Assembly (NCBI RefSeq): GCF_022533585.1
Contig: NZ_CP092827.1
Coordinates: 2,644,001 to 2,708,000, forward strand
Source: Pseudomonas sp. LS.1a
GTDB lineage: Bacteria; Pseudomonadota; Gammaproteobacteria; Pseudomonadales; Pseudomonadaceae
Direction: 5' to 3'
DNA length: 64,000 nucleotides
Both the position numbers and the translations under genes were made by a program. This document shows, one piece after another, positions 38,239 through 46,788 of the stretch; position 1 is the stretch's first letter; each line of letters starts with the position of its first letter. Under the pieces are notes generated by a model, which did not search any database, had not been told where the DNA came from, and saw only the letters and a program-made list of their open reading frames with translations.

Positions 38239-39483
38239 TTAGGCTTCAGCGTCCCAGGGACGATCACCTTTTTCATCCTTGACGCGGGTCGGCAGGCCCA
38301 TTACGTCCAGCGCCTTGAGGAACGGCTCGGCTGGCAGCTCCTCGACGTTGACCATGCGCTTGGCATCCCACTCGCCACGGGCAACCAGCAGGGCGGCAGC
38401 CACTGGCGGTACCCCGGCGGTGTAGGAAATGCCCTGGCTGTCGGTCTCGGCGTAGGCTTCTTCGTGGTCGGCCACGTTGTAGATGAACACTTCGCGCGGC
38501 TGGCCATCCTTGGTGCCCTTGACCAGGTCACCGATGCAGGTCTTGCCGGTGTAGCCCGGGGCCAGCGAGGCTGGGTCCGGCAGCACGGCCTTGACCACTT
38601 TCAGCGGTACCACTTCCAGGCCTTCGGCGGTTTTCACCGGTTGCTCGGAGAGCAGGCCCAGGTTCTTCAGCACGGTGAACACATTGATGTAGTGCTCGCC
38701 GAAGCTCATCCAGAAACGCACGTTCGGTACGTTGAGGTTCTTCGAAATCGAGTGAACTTCGTCGTGGCCGGTCAGGTACAGGTTCTGCGAACCTACCACC
38801 GGCAGGTCGTCGGTACGCTTGACCTCGAACATGGTGTTGCTGGTCCACTGGCTGTTCTGCCAGCTCCACACTTGCCCGGTGAACTCGCGGAAGTTGATTT
38901 CCGGGTCGAAGTTGGTGGCGAAGTACTTGCCATGCGAACCGGCATTGACGTCGAGGATGTCGATCGAGTCAATGCTGTCGAAATACTGTTGCTGCGCCAG
39001 CTTGGCGTAGCTGTTCACCACACCCGGGTCGAAACCGACGCCGAGAATGGCGGTAATGTTCTTTGCCTGGCACTCTTCGAGGTGTTTCCACTCGTAGTTG
39101 CCGTACCACGGCGGGGTCTCGCAGATCTTGCCCGGCTCTTCGTGGATGGCGGTGTCCAGATAGGCGGCACCGGTATCGATGCAGGCACGCAGCACCGACA
39201 TGTTGAGGAAGGCGGAACCAACGTTGATCACGATCTGCGATTCGGTCTCGCGGATCAGCGCCTTGGTTGCCTCGACATCCAGGGCATTGAGCGAGAAGGC
39301 CTGGATGTCTGCGGGTACCTTGAGGCTACCCTTGGCCTTGACGCTGTCGATGATGGCCTGGCATTTGGAGATGTTCCGTGACGCAATAGCGATACGACCC
39401 AGTTCGTCGTTATGCTGCGCGCACTTGTGGGCCACCACCTTGGCGACACCTCCTGCACCAATGATAAGAACGTTCTTCTTCAA
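38239..39483 (-). CDS. Carboxynorspermidine/carboxyspermidine dehydrogenase
   Basis: 414 residues, saccharopine-dehydrogenase (LYS9/LYS1-like) fold. Rossmann GAGGVAK at 9-15, SRN-type NADP contact, and GVGFDPGVVN. It condenses aspartate semialdehyde with a diamine (diaminopropane or putrescine) and NADPH to give the carboxylated triamine. The start is TTG 39483: MKKNVLIIGAGG is the family N-terminus, no ATG or GTG is available, and AAGGAG lies 11 bp upstream. Follows nspC by 31 bp. Confidence 0.9.
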   Translation of the reverse strand: MKKNVLIIGAGGVAKVVAHKCAQHNDELGRIAIASRNISKCQAIIDSVKAKGSLKVPADIQAFSLNALDVEATKALIRETESQIVINVGSAFLNMSVLRACIDTGAAYLDTAIHEEPGKICETPPWYGNYEWKHLEECQAKNITAILGVGFDPGVVNSYAKLAQQQYFDSIDSIDILDVNAGSHGKYFATNFDPEINFREFTGQVWSWQNSQWTSNTMFEVKRTDDLPVVGSQNLYLTGHDEVHSISKNLNVPNVRFWMSFGEHYINVFTVLKNLGLLSEQPVKTAEGLEVVPLKVVKAVLPDPASLAPGYTGKTCIGDLVKGTKDGQPREVFIYNVADHEEAYAETDSQGISYTAGVPPVAAALLVARGEWDAKRMVNVEELPAEPFLKALDVMGLPTRVKDEKGDRPWDAEA

Positions 39484-39514
39484 TTTGTCACTTGCTCCTT
39501 ACTGAAAGCCGGTC

Positions 39515-40612
39515 TTACGACAGGCTGGAAACGTAGTCTTCGAAACCGAACTCGCGCACCACTTCGACGCTGCCGTCGAGTTGCTTGACCACGATGGATG
39601 GCATTTTCAGACCGTTGAACCAGTTTTTCTTGACCATGGTGTAACCCGCCGCGTCGACGAACGACAGGCGATCACCGATGGCCAGCGGACGATCGAATTG
39701 GTACTCGCCGAAGATGTCACCGGCCAGGCACGACTTGCCGCAGACCATGTAGGTATGCGCGCCGTCGTTGGGGGCCATCTTGGCGTTGAGGCGGTAGATC
39801 AGCAGGTCGAGCATGTGTGCTTCGATCGAGCTGTCGACCACGGCCAGGTGCTTGCCGTTGTACAGGGTATCGAGCACGGTCACTTCCAGCGAAGCGCTGT
39901 TGGTGATGGCCGCTTCGCCCGGCTCCAGGTACACCTGCACGCCGTACTTTTCCGAGAAGGCTTTCAGGCGCGCACAGAAGGCGTCCAGCGCGTAGTCCTC
40001 ACCGGTGAAGTGGATGCCGCCACCGAGGCTGACCCACTCGACCTTGTGCAGCAGGTGCCCGAAGCGTTCTTCGATGTGCGTGAGCATCTTGTCGAACAGG
40101 CCGAAGTCGCCGTTCTCACAGTTGTTGTGGAACATGAAGCCGGAGATCTGCTCGATCACCTGTTCGACCTTGGCCGGGTCCCATTCGCCCAGGCGGCTGA
40201 ACGGGCGGGCCGGGTCGGCCAGCAGGTAGTCGGAGCTGCTGACCTGCGGGTTGACGCGCAGGCCGCGGACCTTGCCTTCGGACTGAGCGGCAAAGCGTTG
40301 CAGTTGGCCGATCGAGTTGAAGATGATCTTGTCGCAGTTCTCGAGCATTTCCTCGACCTCGTCGTCGGCCCAGGCCACGCTGTAGGCGTGGGTTTCGCCG
40401 GCGAATTTCTGGCGGCCGAGCTTGAGCTCGTACAGCGACGAAGAGGTGGTGCCGTCCATGTATTGTTGCATCAGGTCGAAGACCGACCAGGTGGCAAAGC
40501 ACTTGAGGGCGAGCAGCGCCTTGGCACCGGAGTGTTCGCGCACGTAGGCGATCTTCTCCATGTTGCCCAGCAGCTTGGTTTTATCGATGAGGTAGTACGG
40601 CGTCTTGATCAT
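39515..40612 (-). CDS. nspC: Carboxynorspermidine/carboxyspermidine decarboxylase
   Basis: 365 residues, fold III PLP decarboxylase (alanine racemase-like barrel). PLP lysine K37 in LLALKCFATW, the glycine loop in SLGGGIHF, EPGEA, and the dimer-interface Cys in MVCGKSCLAGD. Removes CO2 from carboxynorspermidine or carboxyspermidine to give norspermidine or spermidine. First gene of the pair; its 5' leader carries a hairpin next to the start codon. Confidence 0.93.
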   Translation of the reverse strand: MIKTPYYLIDKTKLLGNMEKIAYVREHSGAKALLALKCFATWSVFDLMQQYMDGTTSSSLYELKLGRQKFAGETHAYSVAWADDEVEEMLENCDKIIFNSIGQLQRFAAQSEGKVRGLRVNPQVSSSDYLLADPARPFSRLGEWDPAKVEQVIEQISGFMFHNNCENGDFGLFDKMLTHIEERFGHLLHKVEWVSLGGGIHFTGEDYALDAFCARLKAFSEKYGVQVYLEPGEAAITNSASLEVTVLDTLYNGKHLAVVDSSIEAHMLDLLIYRLNAKMAPNDGAHTYMVCGKSCLAGDIFGEYQFDRPLAIGDRLSFVDAAGYTMVKKNWFNGLKMPSIVVKQLDGSVEVVREFGFEDYVSSLS

Positions 40613-40825
40613 TTAAAGGCCCCCGGCCAGGCCGGCCAAAAAAAGGACACGCATTGTGCCTTCACTTGCCGCAGACCGAAAGGGTGGGTTACGCATTTCG
40701 TCGTGGTTGACGCCGTTGCGAGGGGATTTTTCCGGTTGCGGCGGGCTTAGTAGAACAGCGGCATGTGACTATCGTAATCAGCAACCGTGTGTCTCAAGGA
40801 GAATCCGATGAGCGTTGGATTGGAT
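40613..40825 (-). promoter_or_regulatory. nspC leader with hairpin at the ribosome site
   Basis: On the minus strand a T-run is followed by CCGGCC-T-GGCCGG (arms 40623-40628 and 40630-40635), then GGGGCCTTTAA and the ATG at 40612. No clear Shine-Dalgarno exists outside the hairpin region. The rest of the 343-bp gene-free stretch to 40955 holds no recognisable gene and a REP pair. Confidence 0.4.
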
Positions 40826-40945
40826 GGCACCGGCTTCGCCGGTGTTCGCGGGCTTGCCCGCTCCCACAGGAACCGCGTCAGCTTACACAACCCTTGATGC
40901 CAATACAGTACTTGTGGGAGCGGGTTTACCCGCGAGGAGGCCGGT
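40826..40945. repeat. REP-like inverted pair (two variants)
   Basis: CACCGGCTTCGCCGGTG and TTCGCGGGCTTGCCCGC on the left face GTGGGAGCGGGTTTACCCGCG on the right, upstream of the nspC promoter and at the end of the dehydratase gene. Confidence 0.7.
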
Positions 40946-40955
40946 ACAGGTAACC

Positions 40956-41873
40956 TCAATCAACCTGCTTCAACCACGCCTGGATCTGCTCCAGCGTGGC
41001 GGTAGCCCCGCCACAAACCACCACCAGCACATTCTGGTACTGCGCCAGGGCGCCTGGTGCATAGGCCAGTGCCAACGCCGCCCCACAGGCAGGTTCCACC
41101 AGCACGCGATGGTCTCGCAGGAACCGCTCGCAGGCTTCCAGGGCAGCGCGGTCACTGACCAGATGGCTGTGCACCGGATGCTGCTGCACGCACACCAGCG
41201 CCTGGTCAGCCACACGCTTGGCCCCCAGCGACGTCGCCACCGAGGCAATACGTTCCAGCTCCACCGAATGCCCCGCCTGGATGGCCGCATGCAGCGATGC
41301 CGCGCCTTCGGTTTCCACTGCCAGCACCGGCACATCGCCCCAGCCGTTGCGCTGCAGCCCCTCGACCACGCCACTGAGCAAACCGCCACCGCCGACCGAC
41401 AACACAACGGCATCCGGCTTCACGCCGGCCTCGGCGACTTCATCCACCAGGCTGGCATGCCCGGCCCACAGCAGCGGATCGTCGAATGGGTGGATGAAGG
41501 CGTCATCCGGGCCGACCAGGGTCTGCGCCAGGGCGTTGGCTTCTTGCCAGGAGCTGCCATGCACCACTACCTGTGCGTCCTCCAGGCGCAGCAGTTCCTT
41601 GGCCCGCTCAGTGGTGGTCTCGGGCACCACCACGGTCACTGGTACGCCCAGCTTGCGCCCGGCATAGGCCACTGCCAGGCCCGCGTTGCCGCCCGAGGAA
41701 GACACGAAATGCCGCGCGCCACGGGCATGGTGCACCTCGCAGGCGTGGCCTACGCCGCGCAACTTGAACGAGCCGCAGGGCTGCAGGGCCTCGAGCTTGA
41801 GCCAGACGTTGCGGCCAGCGGCCAGCGAAAGCGGCCGGGATTCGATCAGGGGGGTATGAATATGCAAGGTCAT
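40956..41873 (-). CDS. PLP-dependent serine/threonine dehydratase-like protein
   Basis: 305 residues, fold II PLP enzyme. PLP lysine K37 in GSFKLRG, phosphate/asparagine loop SSSGGNAG, and the GGGGLLSG phosphate cup. The size and motifs match the short L-serine/L-threonine dehydratases without an ACT domain (mammalian SDS-like). It would deaminate serine or threonine to pyruvate or 2-oxobutyrate. Its ATG overlaps the stop of the upstream regulator (ATGA), so the two form one operon. Confidence 0.85.
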   Translation of the reverse strand: MTLHIHTPLIESRPLSLAAGRNVWLKLEALQPCGSFKLRGVGHACEVHHARGARHFVSSSGGNAGLAVAYAGRKLGVPVTVVVPETTTERAKELLRLEDAQVVVHGSSWQEANALAQTLVGPDDAFIHPFDDPLLWAGHASLVDEVAEAGVKPDAVVLSVGGGGLLSGVVEGLQRNGWGDVPVLAVETEGAASLHAAIQAGHSVELERIASVATSLGAKRVADQALVCVQQHPVHSHLVSDRAALEACERFLRDHRVLVEPACGAALALAYAPGALAQYQNVLVVVCGGATATLEQIQAWLKQVD

Positions 41874-42544
41874 TGGCTGGCTCCGCGCAGTTGCTCAAGG
41901 TAGTTGTAAACGGTGTAGCGGGTCACGCCAAGGGCGCTGGCGGCCTTTTCCACGCCGCCCTTGACGATGAACAGGCCACGCTCCTGCATCACTCGTACGG
42001 CCTCGACCTTGGCCTGCTTGTTCATCCGCCCTTGGCCGCTGCGCTGCAGGGATGCCTGGATTATCTCGCTCATCAGCAGTTCCATGTCGGCGGGTTCACT
42101 GACGGCAGGCGCCGCCCCCAGCGGCTGGAACTGCTGGAGAAAACTCATGGCGGCGTCGAGGCCGGTGACGTCGGTGTTGACACAGAGGCTGGCGAAGGGG
42201 TGCCCGCTGCGGTCGCGGAAGATCGCCGTGGCGCTGCGCAGGGTGCGGCCCTTGAGGGTGGTAGGGTAGTCGGGCAGCACTACCGGCGTGCAGCCGTGCT
42301 GGTCGGCCGACGCCTGCATCAGTGCCTTGAAACCTTGGTCCTGTTCCGGGGCGGCGAGGATCGGGCTACCGACGCTGCGGCCGGAAAGGTGGCCGTTGAC
42401 GATCGCCACCACGGAGTGTTCCGGGTGGTCGAGGTCGTGCAAAAGGATTTCCATGTTGCGCGCGGCAACGCTGCCCAGGGCCTGGATGGCGGCCTTGAGG
42501 ACGGTGAGGGTGAGCTGGCGTTCTTCGCTGGGGGTGATAGGCAT
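41870..42544 (-). CDS. YheO/DauR-like PAS-HTH transcriptional regulator
   Basis: 224 residues from ATG 42544. N-terminal YheO-type PAS-like domain (NMEILLHDLDHPEHSVVAIVNG; FRDRSGHPFASLCVNTD) and a C-terminal helix-turn-helix (GGVEKAASALGVTRYTVYNYL). DauR, of this family, controls D-arginine use and many relatives are encoded with PLP amino acid enzymes, as here. It probably senses a substrate of the dehydratase and regulates its own operon. The frame start at 42562 adds six residues without a better ribosome site. Confidence 0.85.
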   Translation of the reverse strand: MPITPSEERQLTLTVLKAAIQALGSVAARNMEILLHDLDHPEHSVVAIVNGHLSGRSVGSPILAAPEQDQGFKALMQASADQHGCTPVVLPDYPTTLKGRTLRSATAIFRDRSGHPFASLCVNTDVTGLDAAMSFLQQFQPLGAAPAVSEPADMELLMSEIIQASLQRSGQGRMNKQAKVEAVRVMQERGLFIVKGGVEKAASALGVTRYTVYNYLEQLRGASQ

Positions 42545-42616
42545 GGCAGATCGCAAAATCAACGTTTTGTGTATTTTTACACATGAAGTTGAATTTTGCG
42601 ATTTGCTTTTTCAGGT

Positions 42617-42704
42617 CCATTCGCGGGTAAACCCGCTCCCACAGGTTCACCACAGGTCTGCAGGCCTGTGGTGTCCCTGTGGGAGCGGGTTTACCCGCGA
42701 ATGG
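42617..42704. repeat. REP-like inverted pair, 28-bp perfect arms
   Basis: The left arm 42617-42644 and right arm 42677-42704 are perfect reverse complements around the GCGGGTAAACCCGC/GCGGGTTTACCCGC cores, 32 bp apart. They sit between the regulator promoter and the amidase stop. Confidence 0.85.
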
Positions 42705-42728
42705 GCCGCAAAGCAGCCCCTTCAGGCC

Positions 42729-44432
42729 TCAGCTCAGGGCCGGGGTACGCGGCGGGATCATCCGCCGCGACCCGGTTGCCTCAAAGGCTGCACCGAAGCT
42801 AAGCAGCGCATTGTCGCTGTAAGCCCGGCCCGCAAAGGTCAACCCCACTGGCATGCCGATATCGGCCATCACGCCCATCGGCACAGTCACGGTCGGCACC
42901 CCCAGGTGACGGATCGCCAGGTTGCCGTTGGCCACCCAGATTCCGTTGCTCCAGGCGATGTCGGCCGATACCGGGTTGACGTCGGAGTCAGCCGGGGCCA
43001 CATCGGCCACGGTGGGGAACAGCACCGCATCCAGGCCCAGCTTGTCCATCCAGTCTTCCAGGTCCATCTTGCGGGTCTGCTCCAGACCGCGCAGGCCGTC
43101 GGGCAGGGTCTCGATCTGGTCCCAGGTCTTCAGGCCACGCTTGGCCATGTTGACGTATTCGTCCATGCCGGCAGCCAGGTCGTCCTCACGGTTGGGCAGG
43201 GTGCCCGGGTCGTGGGGGAAAATCTGCGGCCCGTCGACGTCGGCCAGGCGGTTGAGCCTGGGGTCACCATTGGCGCGCAGGAAGTCGTCAAAGGCCCAAC
43301 CCGACAGCTCCCACAGTTCGTCATGCAGGAACTCCTTGCTGACGATGCCGCGGTTGTACACCGTCGGCGCGCCCGGGCGATCACCTTCGCAGTTCGACAC
43401 CAGCGGGAAGTCCACTTCCAGCACTTCGGCACCGGCCGCTTCCAGTGCCTGCCGGGCCTGCTGCCACAGGTCGATCACCGTGGCGCGGGTGTTGATGCGC
43501 TGGCCGGTCGGGCCGCCAATGCCAGGCTTTTCGGAAGTACCGGCTTCGGCATCGGCATTGATGTACATGCGCGGCACGCCAAAGCGCTTGCCCTTGAGCG
43601 CGCTGGCATCAACGGCCAGGTCCAGGTACGAAGCCGGGCGCACCGTCGAAGCCGCCGGGATGGGCACCCAGGGTTGCAGGCGCCACAGGTCGCCACGCTT
43701 GTCGGCGTCGTCAGCTACGACTACATCGAGAATTTCCAGCAGGTCGGCCATGGTGCGGGCATAGGGCACCACCACGTCCATGGTCGGTGTGAGCGGCCAG
43801 TTGCCACGCACCGAAATCACCCCGCGCGACGGGGTATAGGCGCACAGGCCGTTGTTGGACGCCGGGCCGCGGCCGCTGGACCAGGTTTCTTCGGCCAGGC
43901 CGAAGGCACTGAAGCTGGCGGCGGTGGCGGTGCCGGCACCGTTGGACGAGCCCGAGGCGAACGGTGCGGTCAGGTAGTTGGCGTTGTACGGACTTTCGGC
44001 GCGGCCATATACGCCGCGCTGCATGCCGCCGTTGGCCATGGGCGGCATGTTGGTCTTGCCCAGGCACACGGCGCCGGCGGCGCGCAGGCGTTCGATGGTG
44101 AAGGCGTCGCGCTGGGCCACCAGGTCCTTGAAGGCCGGGCTGCCCGATGCAGCGGTCAGGCCTTTGACCAGATAGCTGTCCTTGGCGGTGTAAGGGATGC
44201 CGTCCAATGGGCTCAGGACCTGGCCTTTGGCACGACGGGCGTCGGAGGCCTCTGCTTCTTTCAGTGCCTCGGGGTTGCGTACCACTACGGCGTTCAGGGC
44301 AGTGGCGGTGTCGGCGCCATCGTAGGCGTCGATGCGTGCCAGGTAGGCCTGGACCAGCTCGACCGCCGTCGTGCGACCCGATTCGAGCGCGTCGCGCAGC
44401 TCGGCAATGGAAACCTCGGTTACCTCGATCAT
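42729..44432 (-). CDS. Amidase-signature family hydrolase
   Basis: 567 residues. Amidase signature enzyme: catalytic Lys K84 (IPYTAKDSYLV), cis-Ser in the ASGSSNGAG segment (160-167) and the nucleophile Ser in ETWSSGRGPAS (near 185-186). It hydrolyses C-N amide bonds; the substrate is not evident. No signal peptide, so cytoplasmic. Monocistronic, flanked by REP pairs on both sides. Confidence 0.85.
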   Translation of the reverse strand: MIEVTEVSIAELRDALESGRTTAVELVQAYLARIDAYDGADTATALNAVVVRNPEALKEAEASDARRAKGQVLSPLDGIPYTAKDSYLVKGLTAASGSPAFKDLVAQRDAFTIERLRAAGAVCLGKTNMPPMANGGMQRGVYGRAESPYNANYLTAPFASGSSNGAGTATAASFSAFGLAEETWSSGRGPASNNGLCAYTPSRGVISVRGNWPLTPTMDVVVPYARTMADLLEILDVVVADDADKRGDLWRLQPWVPIPAASTVRPASYLDLAVDASALKGKRFGVPRMYINADAEAGTSEKPGIGGPTGQRINTRATVIDLWQQARQALEAAGAEVLEVDFPLVSNCEGDRPGAPTVYNRGIVSKEFLHDELWELSGWAFDDFLRANGDPRLNRLADVDGPQIFPHDPGTLPNREDDLAAGMDEYVNMAKRGLKTWDQIETLPDGLRGLEQTRKMDLEDWMDKLGLDAVLFPTVADVAPADSDVNPVSADIAWSNGIWVANGNLAIRHLGVPTVTVPMGVMADIGMPVGLTFAGRAYSDNALLSFGAAFEATGSRRMIPPRTPALS

Positions 44433-44569
44433 GCGTTCACCAAAAAAATGTGCAGGTGGGGGCTAATGCGAGGAGTGTACAAGAAGGGCTTGCCGGGCGC
44501 AGGTTTGCGCGGGGGCAAATGGTTTTTTGCAGGCGGGCATTGTCGGGGCCTTCCCAAGCACTGCACGGA

Positions 44570-44691
44570 CCTTGTGGGAGCGGCCTTGCGTCGCGAAAGG
44601 GCCGCAGAGCGGCCCCGGCGATTTCACAGTGATACGAAGACCCTGGGGGCGCTTTGCGCCCCTTTCGCGACGCAAGGCCGCTCCCACAAGG
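44570..44691. repeat. Inverted repeat with 32-bp perfect arms
   Basis: Arms 44570-44601 and 44660-44691 are perfect reverse complements (core GCGGCCTTGCGTCGC), with smaller GGGCCGC/GCGGCCCC and GGGGCGC/GCGCCCC hairpins between. This is the longest perfect inverted repeat seen in the window. Confidence 0.9.
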
Positions 44692-44698
44692 GGGCGCG

Positions 44699-45541
44699 TC
44701 AACCGTCCAGGTCTGCTGCCGCATGCCGCTCCGGCACCTGGCTGGCTTCATCCCCCCAGGTCCGGTTCACCCGGGTGCCGCGCTGTACCGCCGGGCGCAA
44801 GGCAATCTCCTCGGCCCAGCGCTGCACATGTCGGTACTCGTCCACCGCCAGGAACTCCGCCGCGCCATACAGGTTGCCGCGCACCAGCTGGCCATACCAC
44901 GGCCACACGGCGATGTCGGCGATGCTGTATTCCTCGCCGCCCAGGTAGCGGCTTTCGGCCAGGCGCCGGTCGAGCACATCCAGCTGGCGCTTGGCTTCCA
45001 TGGTGAAACGGTTGATGGCGTACTCGAACTTTTCCGGCGCATACACATAGAAGTGGCCAAAGCCACCGCCCAGGTAAGGCGCCGCCCCCATCTGCCAGAA
45101 CAGCCAGTTCAGGCTCTCGGTGCGTGCAGCTGGCGCTTTCGGCAGCAAGGCGCCGAATTTTTCTGCCAGGTACAGCAGGATCGAACCCGACTCGAACACC
45201 CGCACCGGCGGCTCGACGCTGCGGTCGAGCAGGGCGGGGATTTTCGAGTTGGGGTTGACCTGGACGAAGCCGCTGGAGAACTGCTCGCCCTCGCCAATGC
45301 GGATCAGCCAGGCATCATATTCGGCACCCTGGTGGCCCAGCGCGAGCAGCTCTTCGAGGGCGATGGTGACCTTGACGCCATTGGGCGTGGCCAGGGAGTA
45401 CAGCTGCAGCGGGTGCTTGCCCAGCGGCAGGTCCTTGTCGTGGGTCGGGCCGGCAACCGGGCGGTTGATGCTGGCGAACTGGCCGCCGGACGCTGCGTCG
45501 TTGCGCCAGACCTTGGGTGGTACGTAGGCGGGCTTGCTCAT
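44699..45541 (-). CDS. yghU: Glutathione S-transferase-like disulfide-bond reductase (YghU type)
   Basis: 280 residues, within the YghU/YfcG group: an N-terminal extension of about 45 residues (YVPPKVWRND..GGQFASINRP), a thioredoxin-fold domain with NPNSKIPALLD and ESGSILLYLAE, and an all-helical C-terminal domain. Such proteins reduce organic hydroperoxides or disulfides using glutathione or glutathionylspermidine. Symbol by family resemblance. A monocistronic gene, divergent from the hydrolase gene. Confidence 0.85.
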   Translation of the reverse strand: MSKPAYVPPKVWRNDAASGGQFASINRPVAGPTHDKDLPLGKHPLQLYSLATPNGVKVTIALEELLALGHQGAEYDAWLIRIGEGEQFSSGFVQVNPNSKIPALLDRSVEPPVRVFESGSILLYLAEKFGALLPKAPAARTESLNWLFWQMGAAPYLGGGFGHFYVYAPEKFEYAINRFTMEAKRQLDVLDRRLAESRYLGGEEYSIADIAVWPWYGQLVRGNLYGAAEFLAVDEYRHVQRWAEEIALRPAVQRGTRVNRTWGDEASQVPERHAAADLDG

Positions 45542-45658
45542 GCATGAATCTCCTTCAATGGCGCGAAACGGTCACGTAAGAACGTGGGTCTGCATCTATG
45601 CCACGGGTTCGACGAATAGCGCAAATGCATAGGGTGCGAGCGTGAAGTGCATGACTTC

Positions 45659-45679
45659 GGTTTCATCCAGGTTTCATCC
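45659..45679 (+). promoter_or_regulatory. 11-bp-spaced direct repeat upstream of the secreted hydrolase
   Basis: GGTTTCATCC occurs twice in direct orientation with an 11-bp period, 63 bp upstream of the hydrolase ATG. Tandem half-sites one helical turn apart are the usual target form for OmpR-family regulators. The 200-bp intergenic region holds no other feature I can name. Confidence 0.45.
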
Positions 45680-45741
45680 GGCGCAGGCCAGGCCGGTTCT
45701 ATGCTGGGCTATCTCTTCGCCCTGCAAGGAACCGCCGGCCG

Positions 45742-46788
45742 ATGACTCTTGCACGCTGCGTGTTGGCGCTGGCCTTGCTCGGCGGCCTGCTGGCCCACGC
45801 CGAGGCCGCGCCCTGGGTTGCCGGCCTGCACTACATGACCCTGGCCGACCCGGTCGACGCCCGGCCCATGCAGGCGCTGGCGTTCTACCCGGCCATTGGC
45901 AAAACCCGCACCAGCCGCATCGATGGCTACCCGGTCAACGTGACTGAAGAGGCGCCGGTAGCGTTGGGCCAGTTCCCGTTGCTGGTGCTGTCCCACGGCA
46001 ACACTGGCAGCCCGCTGGCCTTGCACTACCTGGCGACGTCGCTGGCGCGCCAGGGCTTTATCGTGGTGGCGGTGGTACACCCCGGGGACAACGCCCGCGA
46101 CCACAGTCGCCTGGGCACCCTGAGCAACCTGTATGGCCGGCCGCTGCAAGTCAGTGCCGCCATCACGGCCGCTCGCGCTGATGCCTTGCTGGGGCCCTAC
46201 CTGAACGACGGCAAGGTGGGGGTGATCGGCTACTCGGCCGGTGGCGAAACCGCTTTGATTCTCTCCGGCGCGCGCCCTGACCTGGACCGCCTGCGCCAGT
46301 ATTGCCTGGAGCGCCCGAATGACGGCGACGCCTGCAAGACCCACGGCGTACTGATTGCTGATCGCAGCGAGCTGGCGCCCGAGGCCGACCAGCGGGTGGG
46401 GGCGGTGATGCTGATGGCACCGTTGAGCCTGCTGTTCGGGCGCCATGCCCTGGCCGGGGTGCAGGTGCCGGCACTGATCTACAGTGGCGACAGCGACCAG
46501 TTGGTGGCTGTGGACCGTAACGCCGAAGCCCTGGCCCGCAAGCTGCCGGTTACACCGGACTACCGCCTGTTGGCCGGCGCCGGGCACTTCGTGTTCATGG
46601 CCCATTGCGATGCCGAGCAATACGTGCGGATGCCGGCGCTGTGCAAGGACGCCGAAGGCGTGGACCGCCGTCATATCCATCATTCACTGCAGCGTGAAAC
46701 CGCGGCGTTCTTCAGCCAGGCGCTGGGCGCGCCGCAGCCGGCCGAGCGTTCAGCCGCGACCAGCGCGCCGCGCCAGCAACAGCGTTAG
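45742..46788 (+). CDS. Secreted alpha/beta-hydrolase (dienelactone hydrolase-like)
   Basis: 348 residues with a signal peptide (about 1-22, ending AEA). Alpha/beta-hydrolase fold with oxyanion segment LLVLSHGNTGS, nucleophile GYSAGG near 161-166, and the catalytic His in GAGHFVFM. Likely a periplasmic esterase or lipase of unknown substrate. Its 3' end overlaps the convergent MFS gene by 39 bp, so the last 13 codons are shared on opposite strands. Confidence 0.82.
   Translation: MTLARCVLALALLGGLLAHAEAAPWVAGLHYMTLADPVDARPMQALAFYPAIGKTRTSRIDGYPVNVTEEAPVALGQFPLLVLSHGNTGSPLALHYLATSLARQGFIVVAVVHPGDNARDHSRLGTLSNLYGRPLQVSAAITAARADALLGPYLNDGKVGVIGYSAGGETALILSGARPDLDRLRQYCLERPNDGDACKTHGVLIADRSELAPEADQRVGAVMLMAPLSLLFGRHALAGVQVPALIYSGDSDQLVAVDRNAEALARKLPVTPDYRLLAGAGHFVFMAHCDAEQYVRMPALCKDAEGVDRRHIHHSLQRETAAFFSQALGAPQPAERSAATSAPRQQQR

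Noticed and set aside
42617..42704. Regular palindromic repeats as a possible CRISPR array
   Set aside because: They are isolated inverted pairs without repeated spacers, and no cas gene is near; they are REP-type elements.
42288..44948. An 886-codon open frame on the plus strand
   Set aside because: Antisense to the amidase and regulator and passes through two REP elements.
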